64,000 nt of DNA from contig NZ_LIVQ01000008.1 in the NCBI RefSeq assembly GCF_001905445.1, forward strand, positions 1 through 64,000, given 5' to 3'. Below, piece by piece: positions 8,723 to 19,500 of the stretch (positions within the stretch are counted from its first letter, which is position 1; every line of letters begins with the position of its first letter). Origin of the DNA: Streptomyces sp. CB00455. GTDB taxonomy: Bacteria > Actinomycetota > Actinomycetes > Streptomycetales > Streptomycetaceae. The notes under the pieces were generated by a model that saw only the letters and a program-made list of their open reading frames with translations, was not told the DNA's origin and did no database searches. The position numbers and the translations under genes were made by a program.

Positions 8723-8814
8723 CACCTCCGCGGCCCGCTACACTCCAGCCGCCCAGTGAAACCCGCAGGTCAGACCTCAAAGTCCTGCTGGAGTACTAGC
8801 CCTCCCTCGGCCGT

Positions 8815-8853
8815 GCCCTCGCCTTCCCCGGCGTCGACCGGGAGGACGAGGGC
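8815..8853 (-). terminator. hairpin at the end of the NRPS operon
   Basis: GCCCTCG pairs with CGAGGGC, and an inner TCCCCGG with CCGGGA, giving a long imperfect stem 28 bases beyond the stop of the last NRPS gene. No run of T follows, as is common in high-GC genomes. Confidence 0.55.
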
Positions 8854-8880
8854 GCGCCACGAACGGCCCGGGTCCTGGGT

Positions 8881-11800
8881 TTACAAGGTGGTGCGGGTGC
8901 GGGTGCGGCGGACCACGCGGACTTCGGTGGTGCCCGGCGACTCCTCTCGGGTCTCGACCTCGCGGGCCAGGGCGGCGATGGTCGGGTGGGCGAAGAACTC
9001 GCGCATGGACAGGGCGATCCCCAGGGCCGTACGGAGCTTCGAGACCGCCTGCGTCGCCAGGAGCGAATGGCCGCCCAGGGCGAAGAAGTTGTCGTGTACG
9101 CCGATCCGGTCGGTGCCGAGCAGTTCCTGCCAGACCGCGCCGATCGCCCGCTCCACGGGGGTCGCGGGAGGCGTGTGCTCCTCCTCCGACGGCAGCTCCT
9201 TGCCCAGCGCCGCCAGGGCCTTGGCGTCGACCTTGCCGTTCGGCGAGGAGGGGAAGCCGTCCACGGCGGCGAAGCGTGCCGGGATCATGTAGCCGGGGAG
9301 CGTGCGGCCCGCGTGCTCCTGGAGGTCCCGCGCCGTCGGCGGCTCCGAGCCGGTCGCGGGTACAACGTAGGCGGCGAGCTGCCTGCCCCGGGTGGGGTGG
9401 TCCTCGGCGAGCACCTTGACCTGCGCCACCGCGGGATGGCCGGCCAGGGCGGACTCGACCTCGCCCAGCTCGATGCGGAAGCCCCGTACCTTGACCTGGT
9501 CGTCGGCGCGCCCCCGGTATTCGAGCAGGCCCTCCACGGTCCACGCCACCACGTCGCCGGTGCGGTACATCCGCTCTCCGGGCGGGCCGAAGGGGCACGC
9601 GACAAAGCGCTCCGCCGTCAGACCCGGGCGCCCGACGTAGCCGCGGGCGAGCGCCGCGCCGGCGAGGTACAGCTCGCCCGCCACACCCGGCGGCACCGGG
9701 CGCAGCCCGCTGTCGAGGACGTAGACCCGCGTATTGTCCAGGGGGCGCCCGATGGGGGCCGTGTAGGGCCAGGACATGGTGTCCGTCGGCAGGGCGAACC
9801 CGGTCGTGACATGGGTCTCGGCCGGTCCGTAGTGGTTCTCCAGGCGGCATTCGGGCCGCTCCGCGAAGAACTTCCGCATGCGGTCCGTGAGCACCAGCGC
9901 CTCACCGGCCTGGGCCACACGGCGCAGCGAGGCCAGCGGCAGGTCCTCGTCCTCGGCGATCTGGCAGAGCGTCTCGATGACGACGTTCGGCGCGTAGAGG
10001 CGGGTGATGCGCTCGCGGTCGACCCAACGAACGAACGCGGCGAAGTCGGCGCGGATGTCCATGTCCGGGATGACCAGCGTGTCGCCGACGACCAGGGTGG
10101 CCAGGATCTCCTGGACACTGACGTCGAAGCTCGGCGTCGTGAACTGCGCCGTGCGCCCACCGGCCGGCCCGGGCTGGGTCCGGCCCTCCCAGGACAGGAG
10201 GTTGACCAGGGTCGTGCCGGGCATCAGCACGCCCTTGGGGCGGCCGGTGGACCCCGAGGTGTAGACGAGGTAGGCCGGGTGGCGCGATGAGGCGGGGCGC
10301 GCCCGGTCCGCGTCTTCGAGGTCTGCGGCCGGCTGCCCGGCGAGGGCGGCGGCCTGTTCCCGGTCGTCGAGGCACAGCCGTCGGGCGGGTGTCCCGTCCA
10401 GGATCTGTGCGGCGAGCGGTGTGGTGGTCAGGGTAAACGTCGGCGCCGCGTCCTGCAGCATGTACGCGATGCGGTCGACGGGCTGCTGCGGATCCAGCGG
10501 CAGATAGGCCGCGCCCGCCTTGAGTACGGCGAGCACCGCGACCACCAGCTCCGGGGTGCGCGGCAGGAGCAGCCCGACGACGTCCTCGGCGCCCACCCCG
10601 TCGGCCACGAGCCGGCGGGCAAGGCGGTTGGCGCGGGCGTTGAGTTCGGCGTACGTCAGCGTGAGCGCGCCGAAGCCGATGGCGGGGGCCTCGGGCGTAC
10701 GGGCGACCTGCCGCTCGACGAGTTCGGCGAGGCCCACGTCGGGCAGCGGGCGGCCGGTGGCGTTCCAGTCCGTCAGGAGCGTGCGGCGCTGCCCGTCGTC
10801 GAGGAGTTCGACGTCGCGGGGGCGCTGGTCCGGGTCGGCCGCGATGGCGGTCAGCATGCGAACCAGGCCCGCGGTGAGCCACTCGGCCGTGCTCCGGTCG
10901 AACAGGTCGAGCCGGTAGGTGACGTACCCGCCGAGTCCGGCGGGGGCGGCCTGGGCGTCCCGGTGTTCGGTGATGTTGAAGAGCAGGTCGAACATGGAGT
11001 GGCGCAGGTCGAACGTGTAGTCCTCGACACGCAGCCCCGGCAGCTCGAGCTCGCCGCCGGCGTTGTTCTGGAAGGCGAGCATCACCTGGAACAGCGGGTG
11101 CCGGCTGACCGAGCGGTCGGGATTCAGGGCCTCCACCAGGAGGTCGAAGGGCATGTCCTGGTTCGCGTACGCCGCGAGGCTGCCGGAGCGGGTACGGCGC
11201 AGGAGCTCCGCGAACGTGGCGTCGCCCGAGGTGTCCGTCCGAAGAACGAGGGTGTTGACGAAGAATCCGACCAGGTCGTCCAGGGCCTCGTCGGTGCGGC
11301 CCGCGAGCGGTGTCCCGAGCGGGATGTCCGTGCCGGCACCCGCACGGGACAGCAGGGCGGCGAGGGCCGTCTGGACGACCATGAACGTGCTTCCGCCGGT
11401 GCGCTCGGCCAGGGCGGCGAGACGCTGGTGCAGGGCGGCCGGAATCTCGAAGGGGACCACGCCGCCGCGGTGGCCGCTGTCCGGGGTTCGCGGGCGGTCC
11501 GTGGGCAGGTTCAGCTCGTCGGGCAGTCCCGCGAGGGCGTCCTTCCAGTACGCGCTCTGCCGGGCCAGGGCGCTGCGCGGGTCGTCGGCCTCGCCGAGGA
11601 TCCGCCGCTGCCACAGGGTGTAGTCGGCGTACTGGACGGGCAGCGGGGCCTGCCCGGGGGCTTCACCCACGCACCGGGCGGTGTAGGCGGCGCCCAGGTC
11701 CCGCCAGAGCGGGCCGATGGACCAGCCGTCGCAGGCGATGTGGTGCACGACGATGAGCAGGATGTGGGCTCCCGGCGCCTCGGTGAAGAGGTGGGCGCGC

Positions 11801-14800
11801 AGCGGCAGGTCGGCGGTGACGTCGAACCCGTCGGCGGCCGCCCGGGCGACCTCTTCGGCGAGGCCGCCCGCCGTGCCGTCCGCGTCCGCGGCGTCGTGCC
11901 GCAGCAGGGCCGGCCTGGCCTCGTGCGGGGGCAGGATGCGCTGGTACGGCTGGCCCGCGACCTCCGGGTACACCGTACGGAGGCTCTCGTGCCGCTCCAG
12001 GAGGTCGGCCAGGGCCGCTTCAAGCGCGGCAGTGTCCAGGGCTCCTGTGAGGCGCAGCGCCCAGGGCATGTTGTAGACCGCGCGCTGGTCCTCGAAGCGG
12101 TTGAGGAACCACAGCCGGCGCTGCGCGAACGACAGCGGTACGACGTCCGGCCGGGGGCCCGCCTCCAGTGCGGGGCGGGCCGCGCCGCGGTCGCCGAGCC
12201 GGGGCGCGAGTTCGGCGACGGTCGGGCTCTCGAACACCGACCGGAGCGGCAGTTCCACCCCGCATTCGGTGCGGATGCGGGTGACCAGCCGTGTCGCCAT
12301 CAGGGAGTGGCCGCCGAAGGCGAAGAAGCTGTCGTCGACGTTGTCCCAGGGGAGGCCCAGGATCTCACCGAAGAGCCCGCACAGCAGGCGCTCGGCCTCG
12401 GTGCGCGGCGCGCGGCCGGACTGCGCGCCGCGGTCGGGGGCGGGCAGGATCTTGCGGTCGAGCTTGCCGTTGGGGCTCAGCGGCAGGGCGTCGAGCTGGA
12501 CGAAGACGGCGGGCACCATGAAAGTCGGCAGCCGGCCGGCCAGGTGGGCGCGCAGGGTGCCCACGTCCAGGGTAGCGCCGTGGGCCGAGGTGACGTAGGC
12601 CGTCAAGTACGAGTCTCCCGGCCTGTCCTGGCGTACCGTCACCGCCGCCTGGGCAACGGCGGGGTGGGCCGCGAGAACGGCTTCGACCTCGCCCGGCTCC
12701 ACCCGGAAGCCCCTGATCTTGACCTGCTCGTCGGAGCGGCCGAACAATTGCAGCACGCCGCCCTCCTGCCACTGGGCGAGGTCGCCGGTGCGGTACATGC
12801 GCTCGCCGGGCGCGCCGAAGGGGCAGGCCACGAACCGTTCCGCCGTCAGCCGGGGCTGGTGGGCGTAGCCGCGGGCGAGGCAGGCTCCCGCGAGGTACAG
12901 CTCGCCGGTCACGCCGATGGGCGCGGGGCACAGCCGGTCGTCGAGGACGTAGGCGCGGGTGTTGCCGATGGGTCCACCCAGCGGTGCGGTGGGCGGCCAG
13001 GCCGTGCTGTCCTCGGGGAGCGTGTACATGGTGACGCCGTGGGTTTCGGCGGGACCGTAGACGTTGTGCAGGCGCCGTCCGGACCCAGCACGGTGGAAGG
13101 TCCGGGTCCGCTCGCCGAGCGTGAGGGCCTCGCCGCCCTGGATGACGTCGGTCAGCGAGTCGAGGGGCAGGCCCTGCTCGCGCGCGCTCTCGTAGAGGGC
13201 CTCGATGACCGCGGTCGGGGCGAACAGCTCGTTCACCCGTTGGCGTTCGATCCAGCGGGCGAGCTGCTCCGCGCTGCGGCGGACCTCGTCCGGGGGCACC
13301 ACCAGGGTCTGGCCCTGGAGGAAGGTCGCCAGGACTTCCTCGACGGAGAAGTCGAAGCCGATGGAGCAGAACTGCGCGGTACGGGTGCCAGGGCCTCCGG
13401 CGGGGAACGCCTCGCGGTGGGCGGCGAGCATGTTGCGCAGGCCGGCGTGGGGCATGAGGACACCCTTGGGGCGCCCGGTGGAGCCCGAGGTGTAGATCAG
13501 GTAGGCGGGGCCTGCGTCCCGGAGGGGGCCGCCGCGCTCGTCGTCAGTCAGGTTCCCGGCCGGTCGGGCCGCGAGGTCGGCGGCCGTCGCGGGCGCGTCG
13601 AGGCAGATCGTCGGGGTGCCGTCGGGCAGGCCGTCCCGTCGGGCCTCGTGCGTCAGCGCCAGCGCGGGCCGGGTGTGCGTGAGCATGTAGGCGACGCGCT
13701 CGGCGGGGTAGTCGGGGTCGACCGGCAGGTAGGCGGCGCCGGCCTTGAGGACGGCGACCATGCTGACGAAGGTGTCGAGGCAGCGCGGCATCGTCAGGGC
13801 CACGATCTGCTCGGGTCCCGCGCCGTGTTCGGCGAGCAGCCGGGCCAGCCGGTTGGCGCGGTCGTTGAGTTCCCGGTACGAGAGGGACTCGTCCTCGAGG
13901 ATCAGCGCCGTGGCCTCGGGGGTCCGCGCGGCCTGCTCCTCGAACTGCTCGACGACCGTCCGGTCCGGCAGCGGCCGTGCGGTGGCGTTCCACGTCTCCA
14001 GGACCAGGGACCGCTCCTCGGGCGGGAGCAGCTCGCTCGCGTCGATCCGCTGCCCGGGTTCGCGCACCGTCGAGGCCAGCAGGGTGAGGTAGTGGTCGGC
14101 CATGCGCCGCACCCGCGCCTCATCGAAGAGGTCGGTGGCGAAGACGAACCGGCAGAGGTAGCCGGACTCCTGCTTTTCCGCGTGCAGTTCGAGGTCGAAG
14201 CGGGTGGACTGGTCCGCAATGTCCACGACCTGCGCGGTCACGTCGCCGAGGTGCCAGGCGTCCTGGAAGTCGAGGTAGTTGCACAGGATCTGGAACAGCG
14301 GGTTGGCCCCCGGGTCGCGGCCGGGCGCGACCTCCTCGACGACCCGCGCGAAGGGTGCTTCCTGGTGGGCCTGCGCGTCCAGGGTCACGTCCCGGGTGCG
14401 GCGCAGGAGTTCCGCGAAGGTGGGGGTGCCCGAGAGGTCGGTGCGCAGGGCGACGGTGTTCACGAAGAACCCGATTGTGTCCTCGACCTCCGGGCGGGTG
14501 CGGTTGGCCACCGGGGTGCCGACGACGATGTCCTGCTCGCGCGTGTAGCGGTGGAGCAGGGCGTTGAGCGCCGTGAGCAGGACCATGAAGGGCGACACCC
14601 CCTGGCGGCGGCTCAGCTCGTCCAGCTCCCGCGCGAGGTCCGGGGACACCTGCACGGCGACGGAGGCGCCGCGGAAGCTGGGAACGGCGGGGCGGGGCCG
14701 GTCGCTGGGCAGGTCAATGACGGGCAGGGTGCCGGTCAGCCGGTCCTTCCAGTAACGGACCTGGCGTTCGACCTCGGCGCTCGCCCCTTCGCCCTGCTCC

Positions 14801-15456
14801 CACACCGCGTAGTCCGCGTACTGCAGGGGCACGTCGGGGAGCCGGACCTCCCGCCCAGCGGCGGCGCCCTCGTACAGGGCCCACAGCTCCCGGAAGAAGA
14901 TCCCCTCGGACCAGCCGTCGGTGATGCTGTGGTGGAAGTTGACGAAGAGGTAGTGGCGGGTGGCGGAGGTGCGGTACACCCGGGAGCGCACGAGCGGCTC
15001 GGCGATCAGGGGGAAGGGGATGCGGCTCTCGGCGGCCAGCAGCCTGCGCACCTCGGTCTCGGCCTCGGCCTCCTCCAGGGCGGAGAGGTCCTCGCAGGGC
15101 ATGTCGAGCGTCAGGGACGGCAGGATGTCCTGGAAGAGTTCCTCGCCCTGCCTGGTGTAGCGGGTGCGCAGGGCCTCGTGTCGGGCGACGACCCCGCCCA
15201 CGGCGTCGCGCAGTACGTCGAGCCGCAGAGCGCCGTCGATGCGGACGGCGAACGCCACGTTGTAGGCGGCGTTGCGGCCGTAGAGCTGGTCGAGGAACCA
15301 CAGGCGCTTCTGCGCGCTGGAGGCGGGGACCGAACCGGTGCGCGGTGCCCGCGTGATGGTCCCGGCGGCGGGGGTGTCGCGCTTGCCGCCACGGAGCTTC
15401 TGCAGGAGGGCGTCGCGCATCGCGGACGCGGTGGGTGCCGCTTCGTGTGCCGTCAT
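8881..15456 (-). CDS. two-module NRPS, C-A-T-C-A-T
   Basis: The 2191-residue product holds two complete elongation modules and no release domain. C1 has HHSITDG (about residue 170); A1 has TSGSTGRPKG and the carrier serine lies in FFAFGGHSL (about 1052). C2 has HHIACDG (about 1237); A2 has TSGSTGRPKG (about 1737) and T2 has FFALGGHSL (about 2130). Read by eye against GrsA, the A2 pocket is D-V-Q-Y-A-A-H-V-T-K, close to proline codes such as DVQYIAHVVK but with a smaller residue at position 299, so proline, pipecolate or a modified proline is likely. The A1 pocket reads D-F-E-F-I-G-V-G-V-K, which I cannot assign. The start is the ATG at 15456, one base after the aldolase stop; an upstream extension of the frame is not coding. 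It is the last gene of the operon, yet without a TE it should act before the TE-bearing protein. Confidence 0.95.
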   Translation of the reverse strand: MTAHEAAPTASAMRDALLQKLRGGKRDTPAAGTITRAPRTGSVPASSAQKRLWFLDQLYGRNAAYNVAFAVRIDGALRLDVLRDAVGGVVARHEALRTRYTRQGEELFQDILPSLTLDMPCEDLSALEEAEAETEVRRLLAAESRIPFPLIAEPLVRSRVYRTSATRHYLFVNFHHSITDGWSEGIFFRELWALYEGAAAGREVRLPDVPLQYADYAVWEQGEGASAEVERQVRYWKDRLTGTLPVIDLPSDRPRPAVPSFRGASVAVQVSPDLARELDELSRRQGVSPFMVLLTALNALLHRYTREQDIVVGTPVANRTRPEVEDTIGFFVNTVALRTDLSGTPTFAELLRRTRDVTLDAQAHQEAPFARVVEEVAPGRDPGANPLFQILCNYLDFQDAWHLGDVTAQVVDIADQSTRFDLELHAEKQESGYLCRFVFATDLFDEARVRRMADHYLTLLASTVREPGQRIDASELLPPEERSLVLETWNATARPLPDRTVVEQFEEQAARTPEATALILEDESLSYRELNDRANRLARLLAEHGAGPEQIVALTMPRCLDTFVSMVAVLKAGAAYLPVDPDYPAERVAYMLTHTRPALALTHEARRDGLPDGTPTICLDAPATAADLAARPAGNLTDDERGGPLRDAGPAYLIYTSGSTGRPKGVLMPHAGLRNMLAAHREAFPAGGPGTRTAQFCSIGFDFSVEEVLATFLQGQTLVVPPDEVRRSAEQLARWIERQRVNELFAPTAVIEALYESAREQGLPLDSLTDVIQGGEALTLGERTRTFHRAGSGRRLHNVYGPAETHGVTMYTLPEDSTAWPPTAPLGGPIGNTRAYVLDDRLCPAPIGVTGELYLAGACLARGYAHQPRLTAERFVACPFGAPGERMYRTGDLAQWQEGGVLQLFGRSDEQVKIRGFRVEPGEVEAVLAAHPAVAQAAVTVRQDRPGDSYLTAYVTSAHGATLDVGTLRAHLAGRLPTFMVPAVFVQLDALPLSPNGKLDRKILPAPDRGAQSGRAPRTEAERLLCGLFGEILGLPWDNVDDSFFAFGGHSLMATRLVTRIRTECGVELPLRSVFESPTVAELAPRLGDRGAARPALEAGPRPDVVPLSFAQRRLWFLNRFEDQRAVYNMPWALRLTGALDTAALEAALADLLERHESLRTVYPEVAGQPYQRILPPHEARPALLRHDAADADGTAGGLAEEVARAAADGFDVTADLPLRAHLFTEAPGAHILLIVVHHIACDGWSIGPLWRDLGAAYTARCVGEAPGQAPLPVQYADYTLWQRRILGEADDPRSALARQSAYWKDALAGLPDELNLPTDRPRTPDSGHRGGVVPFEIPAALHQRLAALAERTGGSTFMVVQTALAALLSRAGAGTDIPLGTPLAGRTDEALDDLVGFFVNTLVLRTDTSGDATFAELLRRTRSGSLAAYANQDMPFDLLVEALNPDRSVSRHPLFQVMLAFQNNAGGELELPGLRVEDYTFDLRHSMFDLLFNITEHRDAQAAPAGLGGYVTYRLDLFDRSTAEWLTAGLVRMLTAIAADPDQRPRDVELLDDGQRRTLLTDWNATGRPLPDVGLAELVERQVARTPEAPAIGFGALTLTYAELNARANRLARRLVADGVGAEDVVGLLLPRTPELVVAVLAVLKAGAAYLPLDPQQPVDRIAYMLQDAAPTFTLTTTPLAAQILDGTPARRLCLDDREQAAALAGQPAADLEDADRARPASSRHPAYLVYTSGSTGRPKGVLMPGTTLVNLLSWEGRTQPGPAGGRTAQFTTPSFDVSVQEILATLVVGDTLVIPDMDIRADFAAFVRWVDRERITRLYAPNVVIETLCQIAEDEDLPLASLRRVAQAGEALVLTDRMRKFFAERPECRLENHYGPAETHVTTGFALPTDTMSWPYTAPIGRPLDNTRVYVLDSGLRPVPPGVAGELYLAGAALARGYVGRPGLTAERFVACPFGPPGERMYRTGDVVAWTVEGLLEYRGRADDQVKVRGFRIELGEVESALAGHPAVAQVKVLAEDHPTRGRQLAAYVVPATGSEPPTARDLQEHAGRTLPGYMIPARFAAVDGFPSSPNGKVDAKALAALGKELPSEEEHTPPATPVERAIGAVWQELLGTDRIGVHDNFFALGGHSLLATQAVSKLRTALGIALSMREFFAHPTIAALAREVETREESPGTTEVRVVRRTRTRTTL

Positions 15457-15457
15457 C

Positions 15458-16504
<1,047 letters not shown>

Positions 16505-16530
16505 GGGGGGTGTCTCCTGGAGCTGGTTCG

Positions 16531-19500
16531 TCAGTGGGAAGTCGAGGAAGTCCGGGCCGAGTCCCCGGCGGCCGCGAGGGCGGCGCCGAGGTCGTCGGCC
16601 AGGGCCTTGAGGTGCGGGGCGCGCACGATGTCGTAGTGGTCGGCCTTGAGCTCGCGCAGGACCATGCGCCCCCGCGTCAGGGGAGCCCAGCGCGCGGCGG
16701 CCCCGGCGCGGGCGCCGTCCGTTCCCTGGTAGAACCTGACCGCCCCGTCGTAGGGCCGGGGCCGGTAGGCCACCGACAGCCGGAGGTTGGTGCGGAATAC
16801 CTCGTAGTGGCGGCCGAGCCTGGTGGCGGTGACGCCAGTGTCCGCGGACGCGGCGTCCAGGTGACGGGCGAGGGCGCCCAGGGCCTCGGCGACGTGTCCG
16901 CCCTCCACGGGTGCGGCCACGTCGGCCGGCAGGACGGCGCCGGCGGCCCCGCCGGCGGAGCCGAGCACGTCCACGGCGAAGGCCTCCAGGAGTTCGGACT
17001 CCCCCGGCGGCGGGCCTGCGTCCGGGAAACCGCTGTCGATCATGGCGAGCAGTACGACTTCCTCACCCTCTTCAGCGAGCCGGCGGGCCATCTCGTACGC
17101 GACCATCCCGCCGAACGACCAGCCGCCCACGGCGTACGGGCCTTCGGGCCGGACCGCGCGTACGGCCCGCAGGCACCGCTCGGCCAGGGCCTCGACCGAG
17201 TCGGGCAGCTCCTCGCCGTCGGCGAGGCCCGGCGCGGGCAGCGCGTACACCGGCTGCTCGTCACCGAGGGCGGAGGCCGTCTCCCGGTAGCAGGTCACTC
17301 CCCCGCCGACGGGATGGACCAGGAACAGCGGGGGGCGGTGGCCGCCGCCGCGCATCGTCACGAGGTCCGCCGAGCCGTCCGCCGCACCGGGCTCCCGCCG
17401 CAGCAGCGCCGCCTGGCCCGCGATCGTGGGGTGTTCCAGGACCGCCGCCACCCCGAGCGCGCGCCCGAACTCGGCGTTGATCAGCGACACCAGGCGCACG
17501 GCCATGAGCGAGTGCCCGCCCAGGGCGAAGAAGTCGTCGTGGACGCCGAGTTCCGTGGCGTCCAGGAGCCGCTGCCACAGGCGCAACAGTCGGTCCTCGT
17601 CTGCGTCCGAGGGCGGGGTCGGCGCGCCGTCGGCGCGGGCCGCGCCGGGCGCGGGCGGTTGCGGGAGCGCCTTCCGGTCGAGCTTGCCGCTGCCGGTGAG
17701 CGGCATGGCGTCGATCCGCATCCAGGTGGCGGGCACCATGTAGGCGGGCAGCCGCTCGCGCAGGTACCCGGCCGTGTCCGCCGGGTCGGGGTCCGCGCCG
17801 GCCGCCGCGACGACGTACCCGACGAGCCGGTCCTCGCGCAGGACGACGGCGCATTCGGCGACGTCCGGGTGCCCGGCGAGGACCGCCTCGATCTCCTGGA
17901 GCTCGATGCGGAAACCCCGCAGCTTGACCTGGGAGTCCACCCGGCCCCGGTATTCGAGGGTGCCGTCCGGCAGCCAGCGGGCCAGGTCGCCGGTGCGGTA
18001 CATGCGCCGCCGCACCCCGTGCCGGTCGGTGTGGTGGATGAAGCTCCGCTCCGTCAGGTCGGGGCGGCCGTGGTAGCCGTCGGCAAGTCCCACACCGCTG
18101 AGGTGCAGCTCGCCCGTGACGCCCACCGGGACGGTGTGTCCGCGCCGGTCCAGGACGTGAGTCTGCATGTTGGCGATCGGGCGGCCGATCGGCACCACGC
18201 CGCGCCCGTCGTCCCGGCAGAGCCAGGCGGTGACGTCCACGGCGGCCTCGGTTGGCCCGTAGAGGTTGTGCAGCTCGGCCCCGAGGACCGCGAAGAAGCG
18301 GGTCTGCAGGTCGTGCGGCAGTGCCTCGCCGCTGCAGATGACCCGGGTGAGGCCGGTGCACTCCCGGGCCAGGGGCTCCTCGACGAACGCCTGGAGCATG
18401 GACGGGACGAAGTGGGCCGTGGTGATCCCTTCGGCGGTCACCAGGCGGGCGAGCCGGGCGGGGTCACGGTGCGCGCCGGACCGGGCGTGCACCAGCGTCG
18501 CGCCGACGAGCAGCGGCCAGAACAGCTCCCACACCGACACGTCGAAGGTGTACGGGGTCTTGTGCAGGACCCGCTCCCCGGCGCGAAGGCCGTACTCGTC
18601 CTGCATCCACAGCAGCCGGTTGCAGATGGCCCGGTGGGACACCACGACGCCCTTGGGCGTGCCGGTCGAACCCGACGTGAAGATCATGTACGCGGGGTCC
18701 TCGGGCGCGCTGACGACCGGCTCCGCCGCGCCGCGGACGTCCAAGGCCGGTCCGGCGCCGGAATCCGCCCGTACGACCGTGATTCCCGGGGCGTCGTCGA
18801 GCCGGGTCGCACCCGGCTCGGCCGTGACGACCACGGAGATCCCGGCGGCATCGAGGACCTGCCTCAGGCGCAGGTCGGGATGGTCCGGATCCAGGGGCAC
18901 GTACGCGGCCCCGGCCTTAAGGACCGCGAGCAGGGCGACGGACAGGTCGAGCGAACGCTCCATGTACAGGCCGACGAACTGCCCCCGGGCCACGCCGTGG
19001 GCGCGCAGGGCGCGGGCCAGCCGGGCGGCCCGTTCGTCGAGGGCGCGGTAGCTCAGCTCCTCCCCTTCGTAGCGGACGGCGGGCGCGTCGGGGCGCAGGC
19101 GCACCTGCTCCTCGACCAGGGTGTGCAGGACGTGGGGCTTGTCGTAGGTGCGGTCGGTGGCGTTCCACGACGCGATCCGCTCGTGCTCGGCGGTCGTGAG
19201 CAGGTCCGCGTCCTCGTAGCGCCCGTCGGGGTCGTCCGCCATGGCGGCGAGCACAGCGGCGTAGTAGCCGTGGAACGCGGCGATCTGCTCCTCGTGGAAC
19301 TGCCCGGCGTCGTACCGCAGGCCGAGGGTGAGCTGCTCGTCCGAGCTGCCGGCCGCGAACTCGGCGCCGAAGGGGAAGTTCGTGGGCGCGGTGCCCTCCG
19401 CTTCGAGGACGACGACGTCCCCCTGCCGCGCGACGGTGTCCTCGACGTGGAAGCGGGTGTAGTTGAAGAAGCTCTCGAACAACTCCGACCCGCCTGTGCG

